In this document: positions 35,302 through 43,983 of the stretch, one piece after another
How the letters are laid out: each line of letters begins with the position of its first letter
Numbering within the stretch: position 1 is the first letter of the stretch
NCBI RefSeq assembly: GCF_009789235.1
Contig: NZ_WSTB01000003.1
Location: 413,130-477,129 of the forward strand
Reading direction: 5' to 3'
DNA: 64,000 bases
Origin: Flavobacterium hydrocarbonoxydans
GTDB taxonomy: Bacteria; Bacteroidota; Bacteroidia; Flavobacteriales; Flavobacteriaceae
The notes under the pieces: generated by a model
What the model saw: the letters and a program-made list of their open reading frames with translations, nothing else
What the model was told of the DNA's origin: nothing
Database searches by the model: none
Program-made: the position numbers and the translations under genes

Positions 35302-36141
35302 ATGACAAGATCAAAATCACAATTCGAAGTTTTCAGAGAGAAAATAAAAATCGTTTTATACGGCACCAACACCGTTTTAGGACGCATGTTCGACTTGGTT
35401 TTACTTGGTCTAATTCTGCTAAGTGTACTGTTGGTTATGATGGAAACCGTCGAAGGAATCGACCAAAAATACCATTCCTTACTTATTATATGTGAGTGGA
35501 TTATCACAGGATTCTTCACAATCGAATATATTTTACGAATAATTTCGATTCAAAAACCTGTAAAATATATATTCAGTTTCTACGGAATTATCGATTTAAT
35601 GGCCATCATGCCCATGTACTTATCGTTATTTTTCCCAGGAGCGAGTATTTTATCTATCATTCGAGCGTTGCGTTTTCTACGTTTGTTCAAAATATTACAC
35701 ATTCCGCAAATCTCACAACAATCCATTCAGCTCAAGGAAGCCATGGAAGCCAGCAAAGAAAAAATAATGGTTTTCATCTACTTTGTACTCATCAGTACCA
35801 TCATCATTGGTACCGTAATGTATTTGGTCGAAGGCAAAGAAAGTGGCTTCACCAGCATCCCAATGAGTATTTACTGGACCATTGTAACCCTGACAACAGT
35901 TGGTTATGGCGACATATCTCCACAAACTCCTTTAGGACAATTCATTGCAGCTTTGGTCATGATATTGGGTTACGGAATTATAGCGGTTCCAACCGGAATC
36001 GTAACGGCTGAATTCGCCAAGAAAAGCCTTAGAAACAACACGGTCAACACCAACAAAATATGTAAAAAGTGCCATTCTCAACTACATTTTGACAATGCCA
36101 AATATTGCCATGAATGCGGAACAGAATTGCCCAATAATTAA
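35302..36141 (+). CDS. Voltage-gated-type potassium channel with C-terminal zinc ribbon
   Basis: The product has 279 residues. Six transmembrane segments include an S4-like helix with regularly spaced arginines (SIIRALRFLRLFK, about 118-130). The pore filter is TVGYGD (199-204), so potassium selective. The last 29 residues form CKKC-x11-CHEC, a small zinc ribbon not expected in bacterial Kv channels. It lies 28 bases after the nuclease gene. The ribbon may be a cytosolic redox or metal sensor; this is inference. Confidence 0.93.
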   Translation: MTRSKSQFEVFREKIKIVLYGTNTVLGRMFDLVLLGLILLSVLLVMMETVEGIDQKYHSLLIICEWIITGFFTIEYILRIISIQKPVKYIFSFYGIIDLMAIMPMYLSLFFPGASILSIIRALRFLRLFKILHIPQISQQSIQLKEAMEASKEKIMVFIYFVLISTIIIGTVMYLVEGKESGFTSIPMSIYWTIVTLTTVGYGDISPQTPLGQFIAALVMILGYGIIAVPTGIVTAEFAKKSLRNNTVNTNKICKKCHSQLHFDNAKYCHECGTELPNN

Positions 36142-36147
36142 TTTAAG

Positions 36148-36287
36148 GAGCTATTTCCAGCTGTACATTACAACTCCTCCTTATATTTGTTGTTTTTTTA
36201 AGGCATAAAAGGAGCTTCTAAAGTCGCTCTTTTATCCCAAAAAAAACGAACAACTATAAGTCCGGGGTTTCCATTTCCATCTGGGCT
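36148..36287 (-). ncRNA. Structured RNA element, copy 2 (possible Flavo-1-like motif)
   Basis: Read on the minus strand the element starts AGCCCAGATGGAAATGGAAA and ends ACAGCTGGAAATAGCTCC. AGC pairs with GCT and CCAG with CTGG. Between them a long variable hairpin of over 90 bases pairs CTTATAGTTGTT with AACAACAAATATAAG. Copy 1 at 41314-41394 shares the ends but has CCTG/CAGG at the second stem, a compensatory change. It fills the gap before miaA on the antisense strand. Name from memory, not checked. Confidence 0.65.
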
Positions 36288-36294
36288 AAAAAAT

Positions 36295-37218
36295 ATGAAA
36301 TACCTAATTACCATCGTCGGACCAACAGCCATAGGCAAAACCGCCTTGAGTATTGCTTTGGCACAACATTTCAACTGCGAGATTATTTCGTGTGACAGCC
36401 GTCAATTTTTTAAAGAAATGACCATAGGAACCGCTGTTCCAAGCAAAGAAGAATTACAAGCTGCCACGCATCATTTTATTCAAAATAAATCCATTTTCGA
36501 AAATTATACCGTTGGCGATTACGAAAAAGAAGCACTTCTTAAAGTAGAAGACTTATTCAAAAAAGATGATTTCGTCATTCTTATTGGTGGTTCTGGTTTA
36601 TATGTTGATGCGATTTTAAAAGGATTCGACGAATTTCCGGAAATCAATCCAGAAGTTCGTACTGATGTAAATTCGAATTATGAAAAACTCGGAATCACTT
36701 ATTTGCAGGAACAATTACAACTTTTAGATTCAGATTATTTTGAAAAAATAACGCTTGAAAATCCACAAACTTTACAAAATCCACAACGAATGATGCGTTT
36801 TGTAGAAGTTTGCATCGGAACAGGAAAACCTTATTCTTCTTTTTTAAATCAGAAGAAAAACAATCGAAATTTTACTCCTATTTTGATCGGTTTAGATGCT
36901 GAAAGATCGGTAATTTATGACCGAATCAATCAACGTGTGGATATTATGATGAAGGCAGGTTTACTCGAAGAAGCCCAAACATTATATGCTAATAAGGAAT
37001 TAAATGCACTGCAAACGGTGGGTTATAGAGAATTATTTAGTTATTTTGCCGGAGAAATCACATTACCTTTTGCCATCGAAGAAATTAAGAAAAACACCAG
37101 ACGTTTTTCGAAACGCCAATTGACTTGGTTTAAACGAAATGAAGACACTAAATGGTTTGATTTTTCAGTTGACAGAAGAAAAATTATTACATATATAGAA
37201 ACTAAAATAGGTCAATAA
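36295..37218 (+). CDS. miaA: tRNA dimethylallyltransferase
   Basis: MiaA adds a dimethylallyl group to A37 of tRNAs reading U-starting codons. The product has 307 residues. The P-loop is GPTAIGKTALSIAL; SCDSRQFFKEMTIGTA and LIGGSGLYVDAILKG are family signatures, and the C-terminal TRRFSKRQLTWFKR is diagnostic. The start MKYLITIVGP is directly after the antisense RNA element. Confidence 0.97.
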   Translation: MKYLITIVGPTAIGKTALSIALAQHFNCEIISCDSRQFFKEMTIGTAVPSKEELQAATHHFIQNKSIFENYTVGDYEKEALLKVEDLFKKDDFVILIGGSGLYVDAILKGFDEFPEINPEVRTDVNSNYEKLGITYLQEQLQLLDSDYFEKITLENPQTLQNPQRMMRFVEVCIGTGKPYSSFLNQKKNNRNFTPILIGLDAERSVIYDRINQRVDIMMKAGLLEEAQTLYANKELNALQTVGYRELFSYFAGEITLPFAIEEIKKNTRRFSKRQLTWFKRNEDTKWFDFSVDRRKIITYIETKIGQ

Positions 37219-37317
37219 TAAGATTATAAAAACCAAGAGGTGCTATATTATTTTTTATATCAGAGCTAAAAAATATCAATTTTGATATTCAAAAAATAAT
37301 ATCAAAATTTAATCTAA

Positions 37318-37335
37318 TCCCGATAGCTATCGGGA
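37318..37335. repeat. Palindrome TCCCGATAGCTATCGGGA, copy 3
   Basis: This copy is identical to those at 16548 and 16653, with AATCTAA and ATAAATCTA flanks shared with the second copy. It lies 20 bases before the thioesterase gene. Confidence 0.9.
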
Positions 37336-37355
37336 CATAAATCTACAATTACAAA

Positions 37356-38102
37356 ATGCCAATATCTCCAAATTTCACTTCGGTTTTAAGTAAAGACTGG
37401 GAAATCAATTTTACACAATGTACGCCAAATGGTTCCTTAAAATATACAGACTTATGTAATATTTTGCAACTAACCGCCGCCGCGCATTCTGAAGTTGGCG
37501 GTATTAGCTTTTATGATATGCAGGAATTCCATCAGGCTTGGGTTTTAAGTAGAATGCGGGTTGAGATTAGTGCTTTGCCAAAATGGGGAGATACCGTAAC
37601 CGTAAAAACCTGGATTAACAGCCTTGAAAATTCGCGTTCTGTACGTGCTTTGGAAATGTATGTAAAGGATAAAAAAATAGTAGGCTGCGAAACTTTTTGG
37701 GCAGTTTTTAATACTCAATTACGTCGTCCAGAAGCTTTGGCTTTGCCCTATGAACACTTTGAATTATTTCCGGAAATTAGAGCCACTGAAGAAGGTTTCT
37801 CTAAAATAAATATCAATCACGAGAAAGAAGCAGTTTTCGAAAAAGTCGTTTATTTATCAGATCTGGATATTGTCAATCACGTAAATAATGTAAAATATCT
37901 GGAATGGTGTCTGGATCATGTTGATGAAAAACGAATTCTGAAACAAGAAGTCAAAAGTTTCGAAATGAATTTCATGAAAGAATTATCCCTGAAAGATGTT
38001 GTTGTCATTCATGAAAGCGAAAACGATGACAACTCTGCCGTAACTTTCAGTATTACAAAAGGTGATAAAAGCTGTTTTGCCCTGCAACTGAACTGGAAAT
38101 AA
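37356..38102 (+). CDS. Acyl-ACP thioesterase
   Basis: The product has 248 residues with two hotdog domains. It hydrolyses acyl-ACP to release free fatty acids. The first domain has DLCNILQLTAAAHSEVGG and AWVLSRMRVEISALPKWGD; the second has DLDIVNHVNNVKYLEWCLDH, in which the N-x-H-VNN active region is intact. Compare plant FatA/FatB. The neighbouring miaA is functionally unrelated. It ends before the convergent terminator at 38195. Confidence 0.92.
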   Translation: MPISPNFTSVLSKDWEINFTQCTPNGSLKYTDLCNILQLTAAAHSEVGGISFYDMQEFHQAWVLSRMRVEISALPKWGDTVTVKTWINSLENSRSVRALEMYVKDKKIVGCETFWAVFNTQLRRPEALALPYEHFELFPEIRATEEGFSKININHEKEAVFEKVVYLSDLDIVNHVNNVKYLEWCLDHVDEKRILKQEVKSFEMNFMKELSLKDVVVIHESENDDNSAVTFSITKGDKSCFALQLNWK

Positions 38103-38194
38103 ATCGCCTTCGGATTTAAATGATTAAACGGGTTTACACTGATTTATTATTTCAATTCATAACTTGATCAATCAGTAAATTCATTCCAAAAAAT

Positions 38195-38234
38195 AAAAAA
38201 AACGATGCTGTTCAGGTTGAATTGCATCGTTTTT
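38195..38234. terminator. Bidirectional terminator
   Basis: AAAAACGATGC and GCATCGTTTTT pair across a 13-base loop, between the thioesterase gene (+) and the TPR gene of the rtcB operon (-). Confidence 0.85.
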
Positions 38235-38250
38235 GCATTTTAATCAAAAA

Positions 38251-38787
38251 TTATTTTGATTTCTTTTTTGAAGATTTCTTTGGCTTTTTAGACTTCTTTT
38301 TCTTCTCCGTCAAATCAATTTTAGCCTTAATTCTTTTTTCAATTTCAGTACAATCCCCTTCTGATATATAATGAATGGAGTAAAGTTTTGCCTTTTTGAT
38401 TTCTTTCAAAGCTTTTTTAAACTCCAGCTGCACTTCAAAAAGAATGGCTTTTTTAAGCAAAATATCAGCTCTGTTGATTCCTTTTAGGGTCAGTGCAAAA
38501 TCAATCAGCTTTTCCGCTTCTTCATAATCTTCGTTCAAAATCAAAGTCTGAATGTAATATGAATATACTTCAAGTGCGTTGATATTTTCGCCTAAAGCTT
38601 GTTGAAAGTAATTTTTTGCTTCTTCATAATTCCAAAGCTGCTCTGCCTGAATTCTTCCGTACAAACACAAAACCATTGTGTTTTTGGAATCATACGAAAA
38701 AGCATAATCTAAAGATTCTATCGTTTCTTCAAGCGAATACGGATAATTATCCAAAGCCTGAAAAAGGTATTTATCAATTGTTTTCAT
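38251..38787 (-). CDS. TPR-like protein with Lys-rich tail, third gene of rtcB-prfH operon
   Basis: The product has 178 residues. Helical repeats resemble tetratricopeptides ([56 protein letters not shown]). The last 23 residues are nearly all lysine and serine ([17 protein letters not shown]), which suggests binding to RNA or ribosomes. Its start overlaps the end of prfH by 14 bases, so the two are translationally coupled. No partner of this kind is known to me in the prfH-rtcB pair. It may assist damaged-ribosome recognition; this is only inferred from context. Confidence 0.85.
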   Translation of the reverse strand: MKTIDKYLFQALDNYPYSLEETIESLDYAFSYDSKNTMVLCLYGRIQAEQLWNYEEAKNYFQQALGENINALEVYSYYIQTLILNEDYEEAEKLIDFALTLKGINRADILLKKAILFEVQLEFKKALKEIKKAKLYSIHYISEGDCTEIEKRIKAKIDLTEKKKKSKKPKKSSKKKSK

Positions 38788-39463
38788 TTCGTAAATCTGT
38801 TTTTAATTGCTGCCGGACTCCTTTGTAACTTTTCGTTACTTTATTTTTCTTAAAATCTGTCCCTGTAAACGTTCGGACAGGATTACCACGCTGAATATTC
38901 AGTTGATTTTCCCACTGTTTGCCCACATGATTTTTAAGCTGTTGCAAAGTCTCATTTGCTAGTTTTTTTAATAATCTTTCTGTTGCCAGTTTTTTGTTTT
39001 GGTGTTGCGAGCGACTGTCCATTGCTACAACCGCAATTCCTGTTGGAATATGGGTTGCACGAATGGCTGAACTCACTTTATTAACATGTTGTCCTCCTGC
39101 TCCTGAACTACGCATCGCCTGATACTGAATATCATTTTCTGAAATCGAATTATTCTTTTGTGGCACAATCTCGAAAATGCCAATAAACCAATTTTTACGT
39201 TTGTGCATTTTTCTAAACTGACTTTGCCTAATCCATTGAACCGAGCCTATCCAAGAATTGACAAATCTTTCAGCTTCTCTGCCTTTTACAGCAATTGTAG
39301 CTGTTTCAACAGTACCATTTTCCTGACCAACTTCTCTTTGCAGTAAAACAGTTTCTAATTGTTGTTCTTGCGCTTCTTCCAAAACTTTTTTAAGCACCTG
39401 GGCAACCACCCAAGTGCATTCTGCAGGTCCTCGACCTGCCGTTATCTGAATTATTTTTTCCAT
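38774..39463 (-). CDS. prfH: Peptide release factor-like protein PrfH
   Basis: The product has 229 residues. The GGQ loop is [20 protein letters not shown] with GGQ at 123-125, but the stop-codon-reading domain of RF1/RF2 is absent; N-terminal 60 residues are unusual and open with [18 protein letters not shown], typical of PrfH. Published work showed PrfH releases peptides from ribosomes cut in the decoding centre, and RtcB then heals the 16S rRNA. rtcB is 12 bases upstream here. The basic C-terminus ([14 protein letters not shown]) fits ribosome binding. Confidence 0.94.
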   Translation of the reverse strand: MEKIIQITAGRGPAECTWVVAQVLKKVLEEAQEQQLETVLLQREVGQENGTVETATIAVKGREAERFVNSWIGSVQWIRQSQFRKMHKRKNWFIGIFEIVPQKNNSISENDIQYQAMRSSGAGGQHVNKVSSAIRATHIPTGIAVVAMDSRSQHQNKKLATERLLKKLANETLQQLKNHVGKQWENQLNIQRGNPVRTFTGTDFKKNKVTKSYKGVRQQLKTDLRNENN

Positions 39464-39475
39464 TTTTAATGCTTT

Positions 39476-40867
39476 TTAACGGTCCATTCGAACAATTTTT
39501 GGCGTAAAAGTTCCCAGAACTTCAACCAAATCTGTTTGATTTGCCATAACTTTTGTAATGTCTTTGTAGGCCATCGGAGCTTCATCAATATTTCCTCCAA
39601 TTAATGAAACATCATGTGCTTTCAGAACCTTTTTAATTTCACTTTGCGTAAAAGTGCTTTTGCATTTGGCTCTCGAAAACAATCTTCCTGCACCGTGCGA
39701 AGCAGAGTTTAAACTATCTGTATTTCCTTTGCCTTTTACAATATAACCTGGTGCCGTCATCGAACCCGGAATAATTCCTAACTGGCCTTCAGCCGCAGGA
39801 GTTGCTCCTTTTCTGTGCACAATACATTCCTGACCATTTACCATTTCTTTCCAGGCAAAATTGTGATGATTTTCAATCGTAACCACTACTCTTTTTCCGA
39901 TGGCTTTCGCAATTCTTCTATGAATGTCGTCGTGACAGGCTTTGGCATATTCTCCGGCTAAATTCATCGCCAGCCAATATTCCTGACCATCATGTGTATT
40001 CAAATCAAGCCAGGCCAGATGCTGCACATTTCTAGGCAACGGACATTGCTTGGTTGCCAAATAAGTGTAATGCTTCGCAATATTTGCACCCAAACCACGT
40101 GATCCACTGTGTGATAATACAGCGAAATATTCGCCTGCTCCTAACTTCCACTCATTTTCAGGATTATCGATTTTAGCCACTCCAAATTCTACAAAATGGT
40201 TTCCTCCGCCAGAGCTTCCTAATTGTTTGTACGCTTTTGGCAAAAGATTCTTTAACAAAGGAATATCCTGAAATTCACTTTTGTAAAAAACTTCGTGATC
40301 TGCTTTGACAGTATGCGTTTCGTTCATTCCAAACTTAGTATGGTCTTTCAAAATCGCTTCTAATTGATGTTCTTTTCCTTTGAAATATGAAGCTGGCAAA
40401 TCAAAAATTGACAAGCTCATTCTACAACCAATATCAACGCCAACACCGTATGGAATAACCGCATTATCAGTCGCTAAAACACCGCCAATTGGTAATCCGT
40501 AACCGGAATGTGCGTCCGGCATTAAAGCTCCAGCTACCGAAATTGGTAATTTTAACGAATCATATAATTGAAATTTTGCCTGTTCATCGATTTCGTTTTC
40601 CCCAAAAATGGTAAACGGAGCGCGGGTTGTTTTCAATTGGTGCATCCTTACCTGAACTGGCTTTATCAAACCTTCGGCTACTTTTCCCCAGGTTCCGTGG
40701 CCTTCAAACTTTTCGGGAAAGAGCAAAACTTCTTTGGCTTCTGTTAGAATCGCTTCTTTTTTCTCTCTTTTTCTATATCTGTTTATTTGCCCTAAGGCAA
40801 TATTTATTGAATTGTTTTTAGGAAAGCCTAATTTAATCAGGTCTTTTCCGGATAATTTATTTCCCAT
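39476..40867 (-). CDS. rtcB: RNA-splicing ligase RtcB (PrfH-associated type)
   Basis: RtcB joins 2',3'-cyclic-phosphate and 5'-OH RNA ends, using GTP and Mn. The product has 463 residues. The metal cysteine is C148 in GVDIGCRMS; further ligands lie in GGGNHFVEFG (221-230), and the histidine that carries GMP is H391 in SASHGAGRLFSR. PGSMTAPGYIV is also conserved. The linked prfH makes this the type dedicated to ribosome repair rather than the RtcR-controlled type, and no rtcA or rtcR is present. Confidence 0.96.
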   Translation of the reverse strand: MGNKLSGKDLIKLGFPKNNSINIALGQINRYRKREKKEAILTEAKEVLLFPEKFEGHGTWGKVAEGLIKPVQVRMHQLKTTRAPFTIFGENEIDEQAKFQLYDSLKLPISVAGALMPDAHSGYGLPIGGVLATDNAVIPYGVGVDIGCRMSLSIFDLPASYFKGKEHQLEAILKDHTKFGMNETHTVKADHEVFYKSEFQDIPLLKNLLPKAYKQLGSSGGGNHFVEFGVAKIDNPENEWKLGAGEYFAVLSHSGSRGLGANIAKHYTYLATKQCPLPRNVQHLAWLDLNTHDGQEYWLAMNLAGEYAKACHDDIHRRIAKAIGKRVVVTIENHHNFAWKEMVNGQECIVHRKGATPAAEGQLGIIPGSMTAPGYIVKGKGNTDSLNSASHGAGRLFSRAKCKSTFTQSEIKKVLKAHDVSLIGGNIDEAPMAYKDITKVMANQTDLVEVLGTFTPKIVRMDR

Positions 40868-41020
40868 AAATTTTTTAATTATTCTTTTTTTTGTCCAAGC
40901 TTATTTCCTGTTCAAACTGAAATAATTCAGAATGAAACATAAGCGTGCGGAATATTTTATCCCTTTTCGGAATAAATAATGGAACTGTTTTTCGGGAAAA
41001 TTTGAGGGTCTAGAATTAAA

Positions 41021-41055
41021 AAAGCCCGAAACTAAATGGCTTCGGGCTTTTATAT
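41021..41055 (-). terminator. Intrinsic terminator upstream of rtcB (possible attenuator)
   Basis: AAAAGCCCGAA and TTTCGGGCTTTTTT pair around GCCATTTAG, with a T-run on the minus strand. It lies between the tiny ORF at 41073 and rtcB. It could end the small transcript or regulate read-through into rtcB. Confidence 0.85.
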
Positions 41056-41072
41056 ATCTAAAAAATTAATTT

Positions 41073-41156
41073 CTAAGATTGAAATAAGCCACGAAGAAGT
41101 GCTGCACCAAATCCGTTTGGTGTGAAGCTTTGAGATGATGATGTAAATACAAACAT
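41073..41156 (-). CDS. Possible 27-residue peptide upstream of rtcB
   Basis: ATG at 41156 opens a frame for a 27-residue peptide starting MFVFTSSSQSFTPNGFG and ending RGLFQS. Inside it a hairpin (CACCAAA-N4-TTTGGTG, 41105-41122) is formed. The frame is followed after 18 bases by the intrinsic terminator at 41021-41055. The arrangement looks like a leader peptide with attenuator before rtcB, or a free small gene. No promoter box was found. Confidence 0.4.
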   Translation of the reverse strand: MFVFTSSSQSFTPNGFGAALLRGLFQS

Positions 41157-41313
41157 TTTTCTTCGTTATTAAAGGGTTATTATTTTTTCGTCTGCAAATA
41201 TTCAGAATTGTTTTTTGATTTTCCAAATTATTTTAGATAAAAATCGTGTAAAAAAATATTCTACATTTTATTTTCTTATTAAAAACAAAACTATCTATCT
41301 GAAAACAAATCCC

Positions 41314-41394
41314 CTAGCCCTGATGGAAGTGGAAATCCTTTTGTTTTTTTCTTTAAAAAACAAAAGATTGAAGCGTACAGCAGGAATAGCTTCT
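41314..41394 (+). ncRNA. Structured RNA element, copy 1 (possible Flavo-1-like motif)
   Basis: It starts TAGCCCTGATGGAAGTGGAA and ends TACAGCAGGAATAGCTTCT. AGC pairs with GCT and CCTG with CAGG, and the inner hairpin CTTTTGTTTTTT/AAAAAACAAAAG is perfect. The closing pairs covary with copy 2 at 36148-36287. An open frame crossing it (41215-41418) is not a gene. Similar elements are common in flavobacterial genomes in my memory; name unchecked. Confidence 0.7.
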
Positions 41395-41458
41395 AAAAAA
41401 TTAAAATCTTTTAAGTAGTAAATTCTAAATTTTGAAATTCCAAATTCTAATCTTTCTT

Positions 41459-41547
41459 GAATTACTTTACTAGGATTCCTCCGGAATGACAAGATTGTGT
41501 GCTTTCTTTAATGAATTACTTTGCTGGGATTCCTCGGGATTAACAAG
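41459..41547. repeat. Imperfect direct repeat, two 35-base copies
   Basis: GAATTACTTTACTAGGATTC and GAATTACTTTGCTGGGATTC start the two copies, each ending with AACAAG or GACAAG. They are 54 bases apart and differ at about six positions. Confidence 0.8.
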
Positions 41548-41570
41548 TTAACGCTCAAATTTAGATATAA

Positions 41571-41600
41571 AAAAAAGCCCTGATTTCTCAGAGCTTTATA
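41571..41600 (-). terminator. Terminator after OmpR-type regulator
   Basis: AAAGCCCTGA and TCAGAGCTTT pair (one mismatch) with a TTTC loop and a T-run on the minus strand. Confidence 0.7.
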
Positions 41601-41617
41601 TATTATTAAGTGAAATG

Positions 41618-42334
41618 TTATTCTGCTACTTTGCTTTTTACAACAAGTCTGAAACCTTCACCGTGGATGTTTAAAATCTCCACATCTTCGTCTGATTTCA
41701 GGTATTTTCTAAGTTTGGCGATGTAAACGTCCATACTTCTTGAAGTAAAATAGTTGTCATCTCTCCAGATTTTTGTTAATGCAAGTTCTCTTGGCATTAA
41801 GTCATTTTCGTGAAGGATTAACATTTTTAGCAATTCATTCTCTTTTGGAGACAATTTGATTGCTTCGTCATTCTCGAAAGTTAAAAATCTAAGTTTAGAA
41901 TTTAGGTGAAATTTACCAATGTTAAATTCAAACTGAACTTGCTCTGCTTTTGTATCAGCCGATTTTCTTTGAATAATTGCTTTAATTTTCATCAATAAAA
42001 CTTCTGAATCAAAAGGTTTATTCAGGTAATCATCAGCTCCTGCTTTGTACCCTTTCAATACATCCTCTTTCATCGATTTTGCAGTCAGGAATATAATTGG
42101 CACTTCGCTATTTTTTTCTCTAATTTCTTTGGCTAAAGTGTAACCATCTTTATAAGGCATCATGACGTCAAGAATACATAAATCGTAAACATCTTTCTTG
42201 AATTTTTCGAAACCTTCCATACCGTTTTTAGCTAAAGTAACTTCAAAGTCATTTAACATTAGATAATCTTTAAGAACTGCCCCAAAATTAAGGTCATCTT
42301 CTACTAAAAGTATTCTTTTGTTAGTATTTTCCAT
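41618..42334 (-). CDS. OmpR-family response regulator
   Basis: The product has 238 residues. The receiver domain shows ILLVEDD, the phosphoacceptor in LCILDVMMPYKDG and GADDYLNKPF; the C-terminal winged helix (about 130-235) has LSPKENELLKMLILHE and RSMDVYIAKLRKYLK. It is the partner of the kinase that ends 3 bases before it. The system resembles RprXY of Bacteroidota, a suggestion based on overall look only. Target genes are unknown. Confidence 0.94.
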   Translation of the reverse strand: MENTNKRILLVEDDLNFGAVLKDYLMLNDFEVTLAKNGMEGFEKFKKDVYDLCILDVMMPYKDGYTLAKEIREKNSEVPIIFLTAKSMKEDVLKGYKAGADDYLNKPFDSEVLLMKIKAIIQRKSADTKAEQVQFEFNIGKFHLNSKLRFLTFENDEAIKLSPKENELLKMLILHENDLMPRELALTKIWRDDNYFTSRSMDVYIAKLRKYLKSDEDVEILNIHGEGFRLVVKSKVAE

Positions 42335-42337
42335 ATT

Positions 42338-43927
42338 TTAATTTATTAATGGTATTTTTATTATAAAGGTGCTACCTTTCCCTTTTTCGCTTTCAACATA
42401 TACTTGACCGTTGTGGTCCTCTACTATTCTCTTTACATAAGCGAGACCTAAACCGTGACCTTTTACGTTGTGTAAATCTCCGGTATGTTCTCTGTAAAAT
42501 TTCTCAAAAACCCGTTTTTGAGCTATCTTACTCATTCCTAATCCATTATCTTTTACTTTTATCAGAATCATATCCTTGATATTTTCTGTAAAAATTTCGA
42601 TTTCAGGAACATCAGGCGAATATTTTATGGCATTTTCTAAAATATTAACCAATACGTTTGTAAAATGCACTTCATTTATCAAACAGGTTGTTCTTGCGGC
42701 ATTTAAGTGTTTTACAACCGTACCTTGTCTATCCTCTAAAATTAGATTTACGTGCTCAATAGCATCATCTATGATATCATGAATTGCTGTAGGTTCTTTG
42801 CTGATATCCAATTCTCTTTTTTCTAATTTAGAAATTCGAAGAACGTTTTCTACCTGAGCATGCATTCGCTTATTCTCATCCCTGATCATTTGAAGATATC
42901 GGAAAACCTTTTCCTTATCTTCTATAATTTTAGGGTTTTTGATCGCATCAAGCGCTAAATTTATGGTAGCAATTGGAGTCTTAAACTCATGCGTCATATT
43001 GTTTATAAAATCAGTTTTTATTTCTGATATATGTTTCTGACGAATTAACTGGTTCAGTGCACTGGTATAGGCTACAATAATAATAAGTGTAAAAATTATT
43101 GATAATATCGTGATACTCAGTAACTCAGATAACAAAAACTTTTTCTTATGCGGAAAAGTGATATACAATTCGTATTTGCTGTTTCCTTCATTATCGGTAT
43201 AAACCGGAATATGATAACTAGCATCTTTATCGTAATGAAATCCTTCAGATTTTATTTTTGTTGCAAAACCATTATTTAGGATACCAAACTCAAATTTGGT
43301 CTTTACACCATATTCTGCAAGTTCTTTTTTTAATATTCCCTGCAATTTTTCTTTAGAAATTCTTTCATCAATAGACAAAGCGGCTGCTGCATCTTTGATA
43401 GAAATTTCCATCTGAACTTTTCCTAAAATATCTAAATTTCCAGATTTTTCAACCTTTAAATCCGGAATAACACTTTGATTTAATGTGTTATTATCAATTC
43501 CGTTGTTATTATCATACACTTCAGTTAAACGCTTTGAACTGAAACTTTTAAATCGGTCTGAATTGAATTTTTTATCAAACAATGAACCGCTTATATCGTA
43601 GTTCTCCGAAGTGATACTATTCTTGTAAACTATTGTTTTATTTGTTTTGGTATTTCTTTGAACAAATAAAATTTCTAACAAATCTTCTTTTTGTGGAATT
43701 TTACCTGTACTATCTTTTATGCGGTTGATTTTTTCATAAAAACCATATTCTTCCTGCTTTTCTAATTTGTCCGCAACATTACCTATTACTTGTGTTACGT
43801 GATATTTGAATTGTTCGTCATTGTTTTTGAACGAAGAATTGAACCAATACACCTGAACAAGAATTATCCCTATAAGAGACAGACTCATCAGCAGTACAAG
43901 TATTCTAAAAAATAATTTATTCATCAA
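42338..43927 (-). CDS. Sensor histidine kinase
   Basis: The product has 529 residues. An N-terminal membrane helix, a periplasmic domain of about 240 residues and a second helix (LLSITILSIIFTLIIIVAY) lead to HisKA (MTHEFKTPIATINLALDAI) and HATPase (NILENAIKYS, DNGLGMSK, GHGLGLAYVKRIVEDH). The long periplasmic domain should sense an envelope signal. Only 3 bases separate it from the regulator gene downstream. Confidence 0.95.
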   Translation of the reverse strand: MMNKLFFRILVLLMSLSLIGIILVQVYWFNSSFKNNDEQFKYHVTQVIGNVADKLEKQEEYGFYEKINRIKDSTGKIPQKEDLLEILFVQRNTKTNKTIVYKNSITSENYDISGSLFDKKFNSDRFKSFSSKRLTEVYDNNNGIDNNTLNQSVIPDLKVEKSGNLDILGKVQMEISIKDAAAALSIDERISKEKLQGILKKELAEYGVKTKFEFGILNNGFATKIKSEGFHYDKDASYHIPVYTDNEGNSKYELYITFPHKKKFLLSELLSITILSIIFTLIIIVAYTSALNQLIRQKHISEIKTDFINNMTHEFKTPIATINLALDAIKNPKIIEDKEKVFRYLQMIRDENKRMHAQVENVLRISKLEKRELDISKEPTAIHDIIDDAIEHVNLILEDRQGTVVKHLNAARTTCLINEVHFTNVLVNILENAIKYSPDVPEIEIFTENIKDMILIKVKDNGLGMSKIAQKRVFEKFYREHTGDLHNVKGHGLGLAYVKRIVEDHNGQVYVESEKGKGSTFIIKIPLIN

Positions 43928-43983
43928 AACAAAATTAATATTTTAACAATATACTAAATAATACATTAACCAAATATTAACAT

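Larger units (their letters stand above)
41157..41617. other. Gene-free stretch with RNA element and direct repeats
   Basis: Apart from the RNA element at 41314-41394, it holds an imperfect direct repeat (41459-41493 and 41513-41547, core GGATTCCTC), then the RR terminator. No convincing protein gene is seen. Confidence 0.7.

Noticed and set aside
41215..41418. 67-codon open frame on the plus strand
   Set aside because: It runs through the structured RNA element, which explains its conserved look; low-complexity K/F/L composition.
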